Assembly: GCF_028554725.1 (NCBI RefSeq)
Contig: NC_071670.1
Location: 22,686,001 to 22,750,000, forward strand
DNA from: Zeugodacus cucurbitae
Taxonomy: Eukaryota; Arthropoda; Insecta; Diptera; Tephritidae
Length of the DNA: 64,000 bases
Direction of reading: 5' to 3'
The stretch's first letter is position 1, and each line of letters opens with the position of its first letter. A model generated the notes under the pieces. The model saw only the letters and a program-made list of their open reading frames with translations, was not told where the DNA came from and ran no database searches. Both the position numbers and the translations under genes were made by a program. Shown piece by piece: positions 37,147 through 52,200 of this stretch.

Positions 37147-40100
37147 GTTCTTTATGTTTTTATTTGTTGATAAACAACAAGCAAGAAAGTGAAATTTCAT
37201 CTTAAATCTGATAAAAATAAATGATTGTGTATACATATTCTTTATGTTTCTATTTGTCGATAAACAACTTGCTAGAAAGTGAACTTTGATCTTAAATCTG
37301 ATAAAAATACAATATAAATGATTATGAATAAATGTTATTTATGTTTCTATTTGCAGATAAACAACTTGCTAGAAAGTAAACTTTGATCTTAAATCTGATT
37401 AAACTCAAAATAAATGCATATGAATAAATATTTTTTATGTTTTTATTTGTCGATATTCAACTTCCAAGAAAGTTAACTTTGATCTTAAATCTGATAAAAA
37501 TACAAAATAAATGATTACGAATAAATGTTCATTATTTTTCCATTTGTCGAAAAACAACTTCCAAGAAAGTGAACTTTGATCTTAAATGTGATAAAATACA
37601 AAATAAATTATTAGGAATAAATCTTCTTTATGTTTTTCTTTGTCGATATTCAACTTGCTAGAAAGTGAACTTTGATTTTAAATCTGATAAAATACGAAAT
37701 AACTCATTATGAATAAATATTCTTTAAGTTTTTATTTGTCAATACTCATCTTGCAAGAAAGTGAACAACCTTCATAAATCTAAGAAAACTCAAAATAAAT
37801 TATTATGAATAAATGTTCTTTATGTATCTATTTGTCGATAAACAGCTTGCAAGAAAATGAACTTTGACTTTAAATCTGATAAAAATAAATGATTATTAAT
37901 AAATATTCTTTATGTTTTTATTTGTCGATATTCATCTTGCTAGAAAGTAAACTTGGATCTTAAATGTAATAAATAACAAAATAAATGATTAGGAATAAAT
38001 CTTATTTATGTTTCTATTTGTCGATAATCAACTCACTAGAAAGTGAACCTTGGTCTTAAATGTGATAAAATACAAAATATATGATTATGAATAAATATTC
38101 TTTATGTTTCTATTTATCGATATTCAACTTGCAAGAAAGGGAACTTTGATCATAAATCTAAGAAAACACAAAATAAATGATTATGAATAAATGTTCTTTA
38201 TGTTTTTATTTGTTGATAAACAACTAGCAAGAAAGTGAAATTTCATCTTAAATCTGATAAAAATAAATGATTGTGTATACATATTCTTTATGTTTCTATT
38301 TGTCGATAAACAACTTGCAAAAAGTGAACTTTGATTTTAAATCTAATAAAATACGAAATAAATGGCTATGAATAAATATTCCTCATGTTTTTATTTGTCG
38401 ATATTCATCTTGCAAGAATGTGAAAAACCTTCATAAATCTGCGAAAACTCAAAATAAATAATTATGAATAAATGTTCTTTATGTATCTATTTGTCGATAA
38501 ACAACTTGCTAGAAAGTGAACTTTGACTTTAAATCTGATAAAAATAAATGATTGTGTATAAATTTTCTTTATGTTTTTATTTGTCGATATTCAACTTGCT
38601 AGAAAGTGAACTTTGATCTTAAATGTGATAAAATACAAAATAAATGATTAGGAATAAATATTCTTTATGTTTCTATTTCTCGATATTCAACTTGCAAGTA
38701 AGTGAACTTTGATCATAAATCCAAGAAAACTCAAAATAAATGATTATGAATAAATGTTCTTTATGTTTCTATTTGTCGATAAACAACTAGCAAGAAAGTG
38801 AATTTTGATCATAAATCTGATAAAACTCAAATTATTATTTGTCGAAAATTTTGTTTACACGAAAGTGAACTTTGATCCTAAATCTGATTATGAATAAATG
38901 TTATTTATGTTTCTTTTTGTCGATAAAAATCTTGCAAAAAAGTGAACTTTGATCTTAAATCTGATAAAACTCAAAATAAATGATAATGAATAAATGTTAT
39001 TTATGTTTCTATTTGTCGATAAACAACTTGCTAGAAAGTGAACTTTGATCTTAAATCTGATTCTTTATGTTTTTATCTGACGATATTCAACTTGCAAGAA
39101 ATTGAACTTTGATCATAAATCTGCGAAAGCTCAAATTAAATGATTAGGAATAAATCTTCTTTATGTTTTTCTTTGTCGATATGAACTTGCACGAAAGTGA
39201 ACTTTGATTTTAAATCTGATAAAATACGAAATAAATGATTTTTATGTTTTTATTTGTCGATATTCAACTTGCAACAAAGTGAACTTTGATCTTAAATCTG
39301 ATAAAAATACAAAATAAATGATTAGTGATAAATGTTCTTTATTCTTCTATTTGTCTATAAACAACTTGCACGAAAGTGAATTTTTTTCTTAAATCTGCGA
39401 AAACTCAAAATAAATAATTATGAATAAATATTCTTTATGTTTTTATTTGTCGATATTCAACTTGCTAGAAATTAAACTTGGATCTTAAATGTAATAAATA
39501 ACAAAATAAATGATTAGGAAAAATCTTATTTATGTTTCTATTTGTCGATAAACAACTTAAATGTGATAAAATACAAAATATATGATTATGAATAAATATT
39601 CTTTATGTTTCTATTTATCGATATTCAACTTGCAAGAAAGGGAACTTTGATCATAAATCTAAGAAAACACAAAATAAATGATTATGAATAAATGTTCTTT
39701 ATGTTTTTATTTGTTGATAAACAACTAGCAAGAAAGTGAAACTTCATCTTAAATCTGATAAAAATAAATGATTGTGTATACATATTCTTTATGTTTCTAT
39801 TTGTCGATAAACAACTTTCTAGAAAGTAAACTTTGATCTTAAATCTGATAAAATACAAAATAAATGATTATGAATAAAGATTCTTTATGTTTTTATTTGC
39901 GAAATCTGCGAAAGCTCAAAATAAATGATTAGAAATAAATCTTCTTTATGTTTTTTTTTTTGTCGTGATGAACTTGCAAGAAAGTGAACTTTGATCTTAA
40001 ATGTGATAAAATACAAAATATATGATTATGAATAAATATTCTTTATGTTTTTATTTGTCGATAAACAACTTGCTAGAATGTGAACTTTGATCTTAAGTGT

Positions 40101-43100
40101 GATCAAATACAAAATAAATGATTATGAATATATATTCTTTATGTTTCTATTTGTCGATAAACAACTTGCAAGTAACTGAACTTTGATCTTAAATCTGATA
40201 AAAATACAATATAAATGATTATGAATAAATGTTATTTATGTTTCTATTTGCAGATAAACAACTTGCTAGAAAGTAAACTTTGATCTTAAATCTGATAAAA
40301 CTCAAAATAAATGCATATGAATAAATATTTTTTATGTTTTTATTTGTCGAAAAACAACTTCCAAGAAAGTGAACTTTGATCTTAAATGTGATAAAATACA
40401 AAATAAATTATTAGGAATAAATCTTCTTTATGTTTTTCTTTGTCGATATTCAACTTGCTAGAAAGTGAACTTTGATTTTAAATCTGATAAAATACGAAAT
40501 AACTCATTATGAATAAATATTCTTTAAGTTTTTATTTGTCAATATTCATCTTGCAAGAAAGTGAACAACCTTCATAAATCTAAGAAAACTCAAAATAAAT
40601 TATTATGAATAAATGCTCTTTATGTATCTATTTGTCGATAAACAGCTGGCTAGAAAGTAAACTTGGATCTTAAATGTAATAAATAACAAAATAAATGATT
40701 AGGAATAAATCTTATTTATGTTTCTATTTGTCGATAAACAACTTACTAGAAAGTGAACCTTGGTCTTAAATGTGATAAAATACAAAATATATGATTATGA
40801 ATAAATATTCTTTATGTTTCTATTTATCGATATTCAACTTGCAAGAAAGGGAACTTTGATCATAAATCTAAGAAAACACAAAATAAATGATTATGAATAA
40901 ATGTTCTTTATGTTTTTATTGGTTGATAAACAACTAGCAAGAAAGTGAAATTTCATCTTAAATCTGATAAAAATAAATGATTGTGTATACATATTCTTTA
41001 TGTTTCTATTTGTCGATAAACAACTTGCTAGAAAGTAAACTTTGATATTAAATCTGATAAAATACAAAATAAATGATTATGAATAAAGATTCTTTATGTT
41101 TTTATTTGGCGATATTCAACTTGCAAGAAAATGAACTTTGATCATAAATCCAAGAAAACTCAAAATAAATGATTATGAATAAATGTTCTTTATGTTTCTA
41201 TTTGTCGATAAACAACTAGCAAGAAAGTGAACTTTGATCATAAATCTGATAAAACTCAAATTATTATTTGTCGAAAATTTTGTTTACAAGAAAGTGAACT
41301 TTGATCCTAAATCTGATTATGAATAAATGTTATTTATGTTTCTTTTTGTCGATAAAAATCTTGCAAAAAAGTGAACTTTGATCTTAAATCTGATAAAACT
41401 CAAAATAAATGATAATGAATAAATGTTATTTATGTTTCTATTTGTCGATAAACAACTTGCTAGAAAGTAAACTTTGATCTTAAATCTGATTCTTTATGTT
41501 TTTATCTGACGATATTCAACTTGCAAGAAATTGAACTTTGATCATAAATCTGCGAAAGCTCAAATTAAATGATTAGGAATAAATCTTCTTTATGTTTTTC
41601 TTTGTCGATATGAACTTGCACGAAAGTGAACTTTGATTTTAAATCTGATAAAATACGAAATAAATGACTATGAATAAATATTTTTTATGTTTTTATTTGT
41701 CGATATTCAACTTGCAACAAAGTGAACTTTGATCTTAAATCTGATAAAAATACAAAATAAATGATTAGTGATAAATGTTCTTTATTCTTCTATTTGTCTA
41801 TAAACAACTTGCACGAAAGTGAATTTTTTTCTTAAATCTGCGAAAACTCAAAATAAATAATTATGAATAAATATTCTTTATGTTTTTATTTGTCGATATT
41901 CAACTTGCTAGAAATTAAACTTGGATCTTAAATGTAATAAATAACGAAATAAATGATTAGGAATAAATCTTATTTATGTTTCTATTTGTCGATAAACAAC
42001 TTAAATGTGATAAAATACAAAATATATGATTATGAATAAATATTCTTTATGTTTCTATTTACCGACATTCAACTTGCAAGAAAGGGAACTTTGATCATAA
42101 ATCTAAGAAAACACAAAATAAATGATTATGAATAAATGTTCTTTATGTTTTTATTTGTTGATAAACAACTAGCAAGAAAGTGAAATTTCATCTTAAATCT
42201 GATAAAAATAAATGATTGTGTATACATATTCTTTATGTTTCTATTTGTCGATAAACAACTTGCTAGAAAGTAAACTTTGATCTTAAATCTGATAAAATAC
42301 AAAATAAATGATTATGAATAAAGATTCTTTATGTTTTTATTTGCGAAATCTGCGAAAGCTCAAAATAAATGATTAGAAATAAATCTTCTTTATGTTTTTT
42401 TTTGTTGATAAACAACTTGCTAGAAAGTGAACTTTGATCTTAAGTGTGATCAAATACAAAATAAATGATTGTGTATACATATTCTTTATGTTTCTATTTG
42501 TCGATAAACAACTTGCAAGAAAGGGAACTTTGATCATAAATCTAAGAAAACACTAAATAAATGATTATGAATAAATGTTCTTTATGTTTTTATTTGTTGA
42601 TAAACAACTAGCAAGAAAGTGAAATTTCATCTTAAATCTGATAAAAATAAATGATTGTGTATACATATTCTTTATGTTTCTATTTGTCGATAAACAACTT
42701 GCAAGAAAATGAACTTTGATCTTAAATGTGATAAAATACAAAATATATGATTATGAATAAATATTCTTTATGTTTTTATTTGTCGATAAACAACTTGTAA
42801 GTAAGTGAACTTTGATCTTTAATCTGATAAAAATACAAAATAAATGATTATGAATAAATGTTCTTTATGTTTATATTTGTCGATAAACAACTTGCTAGAA
42901 AGTGAACTTTGATCTTAAGTGTGATCAAATACAAAATAAATGATTATGAATATATATTCTTTATGTTTTTATTTGTCGTTAAACAACTTGCAAGTAACTG
43001 AACTTTGATCTTAAATCTGATAAAAATACAATATAAATGATTATGAATAAATGTTATTTATGTTTTTATTTGCAGATAAACAACTTGCTAGAAAGTAAAC

Positions 43101-43264
43101 TTTGATCTTAAATCTGATAAAACTCAAAATAAATGCATATGAATAAATATTTTTTATGTTTTTATTTGTCGAAAAACAACTTCCAAGAAAGTGAACTTTG
43201 ATCTTAAATGTGATAAAATACAAAATAAATTATTAGGAATAAATCTTCTTCATGTTTTTCTTTG
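37147..43264 (+). repeat. 96-bp satellite array, zone E (2.8-kb higher-order repeats)
   Basis: Satellite without coding sequence. The marker GATAAACAGCT in a TATGTATCTATTTG monomer is at 37841, 40641 and 43462, spacings of 2,800 and 2,821 bp. A deletion-fused monomer (AAACAACTTAAATGTGATAA) recurs at 39551 and 41995, so subunits of ~2.44 kb are also present. Another fused monomer, TTTGCGAAATCTGCG, occurs near 39897 and 42341. Short minus-strand open frames at 40219-40401 and 43041-43223 are satellite, not genes. Confidence 0.92.
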
Positions 43265-46200
43265 TCGATATTCAACTTGCTAGAAAGTGAACTTTGATTT
43301 TAAATCTGATAAAATACGAAATAACTCATTATGAATAAATATTCTTTAAGTTTTTATTTGTCAATATTCATCTTGCAAGAAAGTGAACAACCTTCACAAA
43401 TCTAAGAAAACTCAAAATAAATTATTATGAATAAATGTTCTTTATGTATCTATTTGTCGATAAACAGCTTGCTAGAAAGTAAACTTGGATCTTAAATGTA
43501 ATAAATAACAAAATAAATGATTAGGAATAAATCTTATTTATGTTTCTATTTGTCGATAAACAACTTACTAGAAAGTGAACCTTGGTCTTAAATGTGATAA
43601 AATACAAAATATATGATTATGAATAAATATTCTTTATGTTTCTATTTATCGATATTCAACTTGCAAGAAAGGGAACTTTGATCATAAATCTAAGAAAACA
43701 CAAAATAAAAGATTATGAATAAATGTTCTTTATGTTTTTATTGGTTGATAAACAACTAGCAAGAAAGTGAAATTTCATCTTAAATCTGATAAAAATAAAT
43801 GATTGTGTATACATATTCTTTATGTTTCTATTTGTCGATAAACAACTTGCTAGAAAGTAAACTTTGATCTTAAATCTGATAAAATACAAAATAAATGATT
43901 ATGAATAAAGATTCTTTATGTTTTTATTTGGCGATATTCAACTTGCAAGAAAATGAACTTTGCTCATAAATCTGCGAAAGCTCAAAATAAAAAATTAGAA
44001 ATAAATCTTCTTTATGTTTTTTTTTTGTCGTGATGAACTTGCAAGAAAGTGAACTTTGATCTTAAATCTAATAAAATACAAAATATATGATTATGAATAA
44101 ATATTCTTTATGTTTTTATTTGTCGATAAACAACTTGTAAGTAAGTGAACTTTGATCTTTAATCTGATAAAAATACAAAATAAATGATTATGAATAAATG
44201 TTCTTTATGTTTATATTGTCGATAAACAACTTGCTAGAATGTGAACTTTGATCTTAAGTGTGATCAAATACAAAATAAATGATTACGAATATATATTCTT
44301 TATGTTTCTATTTGTCGATAAACAACTTGCAAGTAAGTGAACTTCGATCTTAAATCTGATAAAAATACAATATAAATGATTATGAATAAATGTTATTTAT
44401 GTTTCTATTTGCAGATAAACAACTTGCTAGAAAGTAAACTTTGATCTTAAATCTGATAAAATACAAAATAAATGATTATGAATAAAGATTCTTTATGTTT
44501 TTATCTGACGATATTCAACTTGCAAGAAAGTGAACTTTGATCATAAATCTGCGAAAGCTCAAATTAAATGATTAGGAATAAATCTTCTTTATGTTTTTCT
44601 TTGTCGATATGGACTTCTATGGATATGCACGAAAGTGAACTTTGATCATAAATCTGCGAAAACTCAAAATAAATAATTATGAATAAATATTCTTTATGTT
44701 TTTATTTGTCGATATTCAACTTGCTAGAAATTAAACTTGGATCTTAAATGTAATAAAATACAAAATAAATGATTAGGAATAAATCTTATTTATATTTCTA
44801 TTTGTCGATAAACAACTTACTAGAAAGTGAACCTTGGTCTTAAATGTGATAAAATACAAAATATATGATTATGAATAAATATTCTTTATGTTTCTATTTA
44901 TCGATATTCAACTTGCAAGAAAGGGAACTTTGATCATAAATCTAAGAAAACACAAAATAAATGATTATGAATAAATGTTCTTTATGTTTTTATTTGTTGA
45001 TAAACAACTAGCAAGAAAGTGAAATTTCATCTTAAATCTGATAAAAATAAATGATTGTGTATACATATTCTTTATGTTTCTATTTGTCGATAAACAACTT
45101 GCTAGAAAGTATACTTTGATCTTAAATCTGATCAAATACAAAATAAATGATTATGAATATATATTCTTTATGTTTCTATTTGTCGATAAACAACTTGCAA
45201 GTAAGTGAACTTTGATCTTAAATCTGATAAAAATACAATATAAATGATTATGAATAAATGTTATTTATGTTTCTATTTGATATTAAATCTGATAAAATAA
45301 GAAATAAATGACTATGAATAAATATTGTTTATGTTTTTATTTGTCGATATTCAACTTCCAAGAAAGTTAACTTTGATCTTAAATCTGATAAAAATAAAAA
45401 ATAAATGATTATGAATAAATGTTCATTATTTTTCCATTTGTCGAAAAACAACTTCCAAGAAAGTGAACTTTGATCTTAAATGTGATAAAATACAAAATAA
45501 ATTATTAGGAATAAATGTTCTTTATGTTTTTATTTGTCAATATTAAACTTGCAAGAATGTGAACTTTGATCATAAATCTGATAAAAATACAAAATAAATG
45601 ATTATGAATAAATGTTCTTTATGTTTCTATTTGTCGATAAACAACTTGCAAGAAAGTGAACTTTGATATTAAATGTGATAAAATACAAAACAAATGATTA
45701 TGAATAAACATTCTTTATGTTTTTATTTGTCGATAAACAACTTGCAAGAAAGTGAACTTTGATCATAAATGTGATAAAATACAAAATAAATGATTATGAA
45801 TAAATGTTCTTTATGTTTCCAGTTGTCGATAAACAACTTGCAAGAAAGTGAACTTTGATCTTAATTGTGATAAAATACAAAATAAATGATTATGAATAAA
45901 TGTTCTTTATGTTTCCAGTTGTCGATAAACAACTTGCAAGAAAGTGAACTTTGATCTTAAATGTGATAAAATACGAAACAAATAATTATGAATTTATGTT
46001 CTTTATGTTTTTATTTGTCGATATTCAACTTGCAAGAGTGTGAACTTTGATCATAAATCTGATAAAATACAAAATAAATGATTATGAATAAACATTCATT
46101 ATGTTTTTATTTGACGATATTCAACTTGCAAGAAATTGAACTTTGATCTTAAATGTGATAAAATACAAAATAAATGATTATGAATAAATGTTCTTTATGT

Positions 46201-49200
46201 TTTTATTTGTCAATATTCAACTTGCAAGAGTGTGAACTTGATCATAAATCTGATAAAAATACAAAATAAATGATTATGAATAAACATTCTTATTGTTTCT
46301 ATTTGTCGATAAACAACTTGCAAGAAAGTGAACTTTGATATTAAATGTGATAAAATGCAAAATAAATGATTATGAATAAACATTCTTTATGTTTTTATTT
46401 GTGAATATTCAACTTGCAAGAATGTGAACTTGATCATAAATCTGATAAAAATACAAAATAAATGATTATGAATAAACATTCTTTATGTTTTTATTTGTCA
46501 ACATTCAACTTGCAAGAATGTGAACTTGATCATAAATCTGATAAAAATACAGAATAAATGATTATGAATAAACATTCATTATGTTTTTATTTGTCGATAT
46601 TCAACTTGCAAGAAATTGAACTTTGATCTTAAATGTGATAAAATACAAAATAAATGATTATGAATAAATGTTCTTTATGTTTTTATTTGTCAATATTCAA
46701 CTTGCAAGAATGTGAACTTGATCATAAATCTGATAAAAATACAAAATAAATGATTGTGAATAAACATGCTTTATGTTTTTATTTGTCGATATTCAACTTG
46801 CAAGAATGGGAACTTTGATCTTAAATGTGATAAAATACAAAATAAAAGATTATGAATAAATGTTCTTTAAGTTTTTATTTGTCAATATTTAACTTGCAAG
46901 AATGTGAACTTGATCATAAATCTGATAAAAATACAAAATAAATGATTATGAATAAACTTTCATTATGTTTCTATTTGTCGATAAACAACTTGCACGAAAG
47001 TGTACTTTTATCTTAAATCTGATAAAATATGAAATAAATGATTATAAATAAAAGTTCTTTATGTTTCCAGTTGTCGATAAACAACTTGCAAGAAAGGGAA
47101 CTTTGATCTTAAATGTGATAAAATACAAAATAATTGATTATGAATAAATATTCTTTATGTTTCTATTTGTCAATATTAAACTTGCTTGAATGTTAACTTT
47201 GATCATAAATCTGATAAAATACAAAATAAATGATTATGAATAAACATTCTTTATGTTTTTATTAGTCGATATTCAACTTGCAAGAAATTGAACTTTGATC
47301 TTAAATGTGATAAAATACAAAATAAATGATTATGAATAAATGTTCTTTATGTTTTTATTTGTCAATATTCAACTTGCAAGAGTGTGAACTTGATCATAAA
47401 TCTGATAAAAATACAAAATAAATGATTATGAATAAACATTCTTATTGTTTCTATTTGTCGATAAACAACTTGCAAGAAAGTGAACTTTGATATTAAATGT
47501 GATAAAATACAAAATAAATGATTATGAATAAACATTCTTTATGTTTTTATTTGTCAATATTCAACTTGCAAGAATGTGAACTTGATCATAAATCTGATAA
47601 AAATACAAAATAAATGATTATGAATAAACATTCTTTATGTTTTTATTTGTCGATATTCAACTTCCAAGAAAGTGAACTTGATCATAAATCTGATAAAAAT
47701 ACAAAATAAATGGTTATGAATAAACATTCTTTATGTTTCTATTTGTCGATAAACAACTTGCAAGAAAGTGAACTTTGATCTTAAATGTGATAAAATACAA
47801 AATAAATGATTATGAATAAACATTCTTTATGTTTTTAATTGTCGATATTCAACTTGCAAGAAAGGGAACTTTGATCTTAAATCTAATAAAATACAAAATA
47901 TATGATTATGAATAAATATTCTTTATGCTTCTATTTGTCGATAAACAACTTGCAAGTAACTGAACTTTGATCTTAAATCTGATAAAAATACAATATAAAT
48001 GATTATGAATAAATGTTATTTATGTTTCTATTTGCAGATAAACAACTTGCAAGTAAGTGAACTTTGATCTTAAATCTGATAAAAATACAATATAAATGAT
48101 TATGAATAAATGTTATTTATGTTTCTATTTGATATTAAATCTGATAAAATAAGAAATAAATGACTATGAATAAATATTTTTTATGTTTTTATTTGTCGAT
48201 ATTCAACTTCCAAGAAAGTTAATTTTGATCTTAAATCTGATAAAAATAAAAAATAAATGATTATGAATAAATGTTCATTATTTTTCCATTTGTCGAAAAA
48301 CAACTTCCAAGAAAGTGAACTTTGATCTTAAATGTGATCAAATACGAAATAAATGATTATGAATTTATGTTCTTTATGTTTTTATTTGTCGATATTCACT
48401 TTGCAAGAATGTGAACTTTGATCATAAATCTGATAAAAATACAAAATAAATGATTATGAATAAACATTCTTTATGTTTTTATTTGTCGATATTCAACTTG
48501 CAAGAAAGTGAACTTTGATCTTAAATGTGATAAAATGCAAAATAAATGATTATGAATAAACATTCTTTATGTTTTTATTTGTCAATATTCAACTTGCAAG
48601 AATGTGAACTTGATCATAAATGTGATAAAATACAAAATAAATGATTATGAATAAACATTCTTTATGTTTTTAATTGTCGATATTCAACTTGCAAGAAAGT
48701 GAACTTGATATTAAATCCGATAAAATATAAAATAAATGATTATGAATAAATGTTCTTTATGTTTCCAGTTGTCGATAAACAACTTGCAAGAAAGTGAACT
48801 ATGATTTTAAATGTGATAAAATACAAAATAAATGATTATGAATAAAGATTCTTTATGTTTTTATTTGTCGATAAACAGCTTGCAAGAAAATGAACTTTGA
48901 TATTAAATGTGATAAAATACAAAACAAATGATTATGAATAAATATTTTTTATGTTTTTATTTGTCGAAAAACAACTTCCAAGAAAGTGAACTTTGATCTT
49001 AAATGTGATCAAATACGAAATAAATGATTATGAATTTATGTTCTTTATGTTTTTATTTGTCGATATTCAGTTTGCAAGAATGTGAACTTTGATCATAAAT
49101 CTGATAAAAATACAAAATAAATGATTATGAATAAACATTCTTTATGTTTTTATTTGTCGATATTCAACTTGCTAGAAAGTGAACTTTGATTTTAAATCTG

Positions 49201-52200
49201 ATAAAATACGAAATAACTCATTATGAATAAATATTCTTTAAGTTTTTATTTGTCAATATTCATCTTGCAAGAAAGTGAACAACCTTCATAAATCTAAGAA
49301 AACTCAAAATAAATTATTATGAATAAATGTTCTTTATGTATCTATTTGTCGATAAACAGCTTGCTAGAAAGTAAACTTGGATCTTAAATGTAATAAATAA
49401 CAAAATAAATGATTAGGAATAAATCTTATTTAGGTTTCTATTTGTCGATAAACAACTTACTAGAAAGTGAACCTTGGTCTTAAATGTGATAAAATACAAA
49501 ATATATGATTATGAATAAATATTCTTTATGTTTCTATTTATCGATATTCAACTTGCAAGAAAGGGAACTTTGATCATAAATCTAAGAAAACACAAAATAA
49601 AAGATTATGAATAAATGTTCTTTATGTTTTTATTGGTTGATAAACAACTAGCAAGAAAGTGAAATTTCATCTTAAATCTGATAAAAATAAATGATTGTGT
49701 ATACATATTCTTTATGTTTCTATTTGTCGATAAACAACTTGCTAGAAAGTAAACTTTGATCTTAAATCTGATAAAATACAAAATAAATGATTATGAATAA
49801 AGATTCTTTATGTTTTTATTTGGCGATATTCAACTTGCAAGAAAATGAACTTTGCTCATAAATCTGCGAAAGCTCAAAATAAAAGATTAGAAATAAATCT
49901 TCTTTATGTTTTTTTTTGTCGTGATGAACTTGCAAGAAAGTGAACTTTGATCTTAAATCTAATAAAATACAAAATATATGATTATGAATAAATATTCTTT
50001 ATGTTTTTATTTGTCGATAAACAACTTGTAAGTAAGTGAACTTTGATCTTTAATCTGATAAAAATACAAAATAAATGATTATGAATAAATGTTCTTTATG
50101 TTTATATTGTCGATAAACAACTTGCTAGAATGTGAACTTTGATCTTAAGTGTGATCAAATACAAAATAAATGATTACGAATATATATTCTTTATGTTTCT
50201 ATTTGTCGATAAACAACTTGCAAGTAAGTGAACTTCGATCTTAAATCTGATAAAAATACAATATAAATGATTATGAATAAATGTTATTTATGTTTCTATT
50301 TGCAGATAAACAACTTGCTAGAAAGTAAACTTTGATCTTAAATCTGATAAAATACAAAATAAATGATTATGAATAAAGATTCTTTATGTTTTTATCTGAC
50401 GATATTCAACTTGCAAGAAAGTGAACTTTGATCATAAATCTGCGAAAGCTCAAATTAAATGATTAGGAATAAATCTTCTTTATGTTTTTCTTTGTCGATA
50501 TGGACTTCTATGGATATGCACGAAAGTGAACTTTGATCATAAATCTGCGAAAACTCAAAATAAATAATTATGAATAAATATTCTTTATGTTTTTATTTGT
50601 CGATATTCAACTTGCTAGAAATTAAACTTGGATCTTAAATGTAATAAAATACAAAATAAATGATTAGGAATAAATCTTATTTATATTTCTATTTGTCGAT
50701 AAACAACTTACTAGAAAGTGAACCTTGGTCTTAAATGTGATAAAATACAAAATATATGATTATGAATAAATATTCTTTATGTTTCTATTTATCGATATTC
50801 AACTTGCAAGAAAGGGAACTTTGATCATAAATCTAAGAAAACACAAAATAAATGATTATGAATAAATGTTCTTTATGTTTTTATTTGTTGATAAACAACT
50901 AGCAAGAAAGTGAAATTTCATCTTAAATCTGATAAAAATAAATGATTGTGTATACATATTCTTTATGTTTCTATTTGTCGATAAACAACTTGCTAGAAAG
51001 TATACTTTGATCTTAAATCTGATCAAATACAAAATAAATGATTATGAATATATATTCTTTATGTTTCTATTTGTCGATAAACAACTTGCAAGTAAGTGAA
51101 CTTTGATCTTAAATCTGATAAAAATACAATATAAATGATTATGAATAAATGTTATTTATGTTTCTATTTGATATTAAATCTGATAAAATAAGAAATAAAT
51201 GACTATGAATAAATATTGTTTATGTTTTTATATGTCGATATTCAACTTCCAAGAAAGTTAACTTTGATCTTAAATCTGATAAAAATAAAAAATAAATGAT
51301 TATGAATAAATGATCACTATTTTTCCATTTGTCGAAAAACAACTTCCAAGAAAGTGAACTTTGATCTTAAATGTGATAAAATACAAAATAAATTATTAGG
51401 AATAAATGTTCTTTATGTTTTTATTTGTCAATATTAAACTTGCAAGAATGTGAACTTTGATCATAAATCTGATAAAAATACAAAATAAATGATTATGAAT
51501 AAATGTTCTTTATGTTTCTATTTGTCGATAAACAACTTGCAAGAAAGTGAACTTTGATATTAAATGTGATAAAATACAAAACAAATGATTATGAATAAAC
51601 ATTCTTTATGTTTTTATTTGTCGATAAACAACTTGCAAGAAAGTGAACTTTGATCATAAATGTGATAAAATACAAAATAAATGATTATGAATAAATGTTC
51701 TTTATGTTTCCAGTTGTCGATAAACAACTTGCAAGAAAGTGAACTTTGATCTTAATTGTGATAAAATACAAAATAAATGATTATGAATAAATGTTCTTTA
51801 TGTTTCCAGTTGTCGATAAACAACTTGCAAGAAAGTGAACTTTGATCTTAATTGTGATAAAATACAAAATAAATGATTATGAATAAATGTTCTTTATGTT
51901 TCTATTTGTCGATAAACAACTTGCAAGAAAGTGAACTTTGATCTTAAATGTGATAAAATACAAAATAAATGATTATGAATAAATGTTCTTTATGTTTCTA
52001 TTTGTCGATAAACAACTTGCAAGAAAGTGAACTTTGATCTTAAATGTGATAAAATACGAAACAAATAATTATGAATTTATGTTCTTTATGTTTTTATTTG
52101 TCGATATTCAACTTGCAAGAGTGTGAACTTTGATCATAAATCTGATAAAATACAAAATAAATGATTATGAATAAACATTCATTATGTTTTTATTTGACGA

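Noticed and set aside
37137..37236. N-terminal 33 codons of the Jockey RT frame
   Set aside because: They are encoded by satellite beyond the TSD, so they are not part of the retroelement protein.
40219..40401. Minus-strand 60-codon open frame (also at 43041, 57138 and a 62-codon one at 53345)
   Set aside because: They are satellite read on the minus strand, with ~32-residue periodicity and no recognisable domain.
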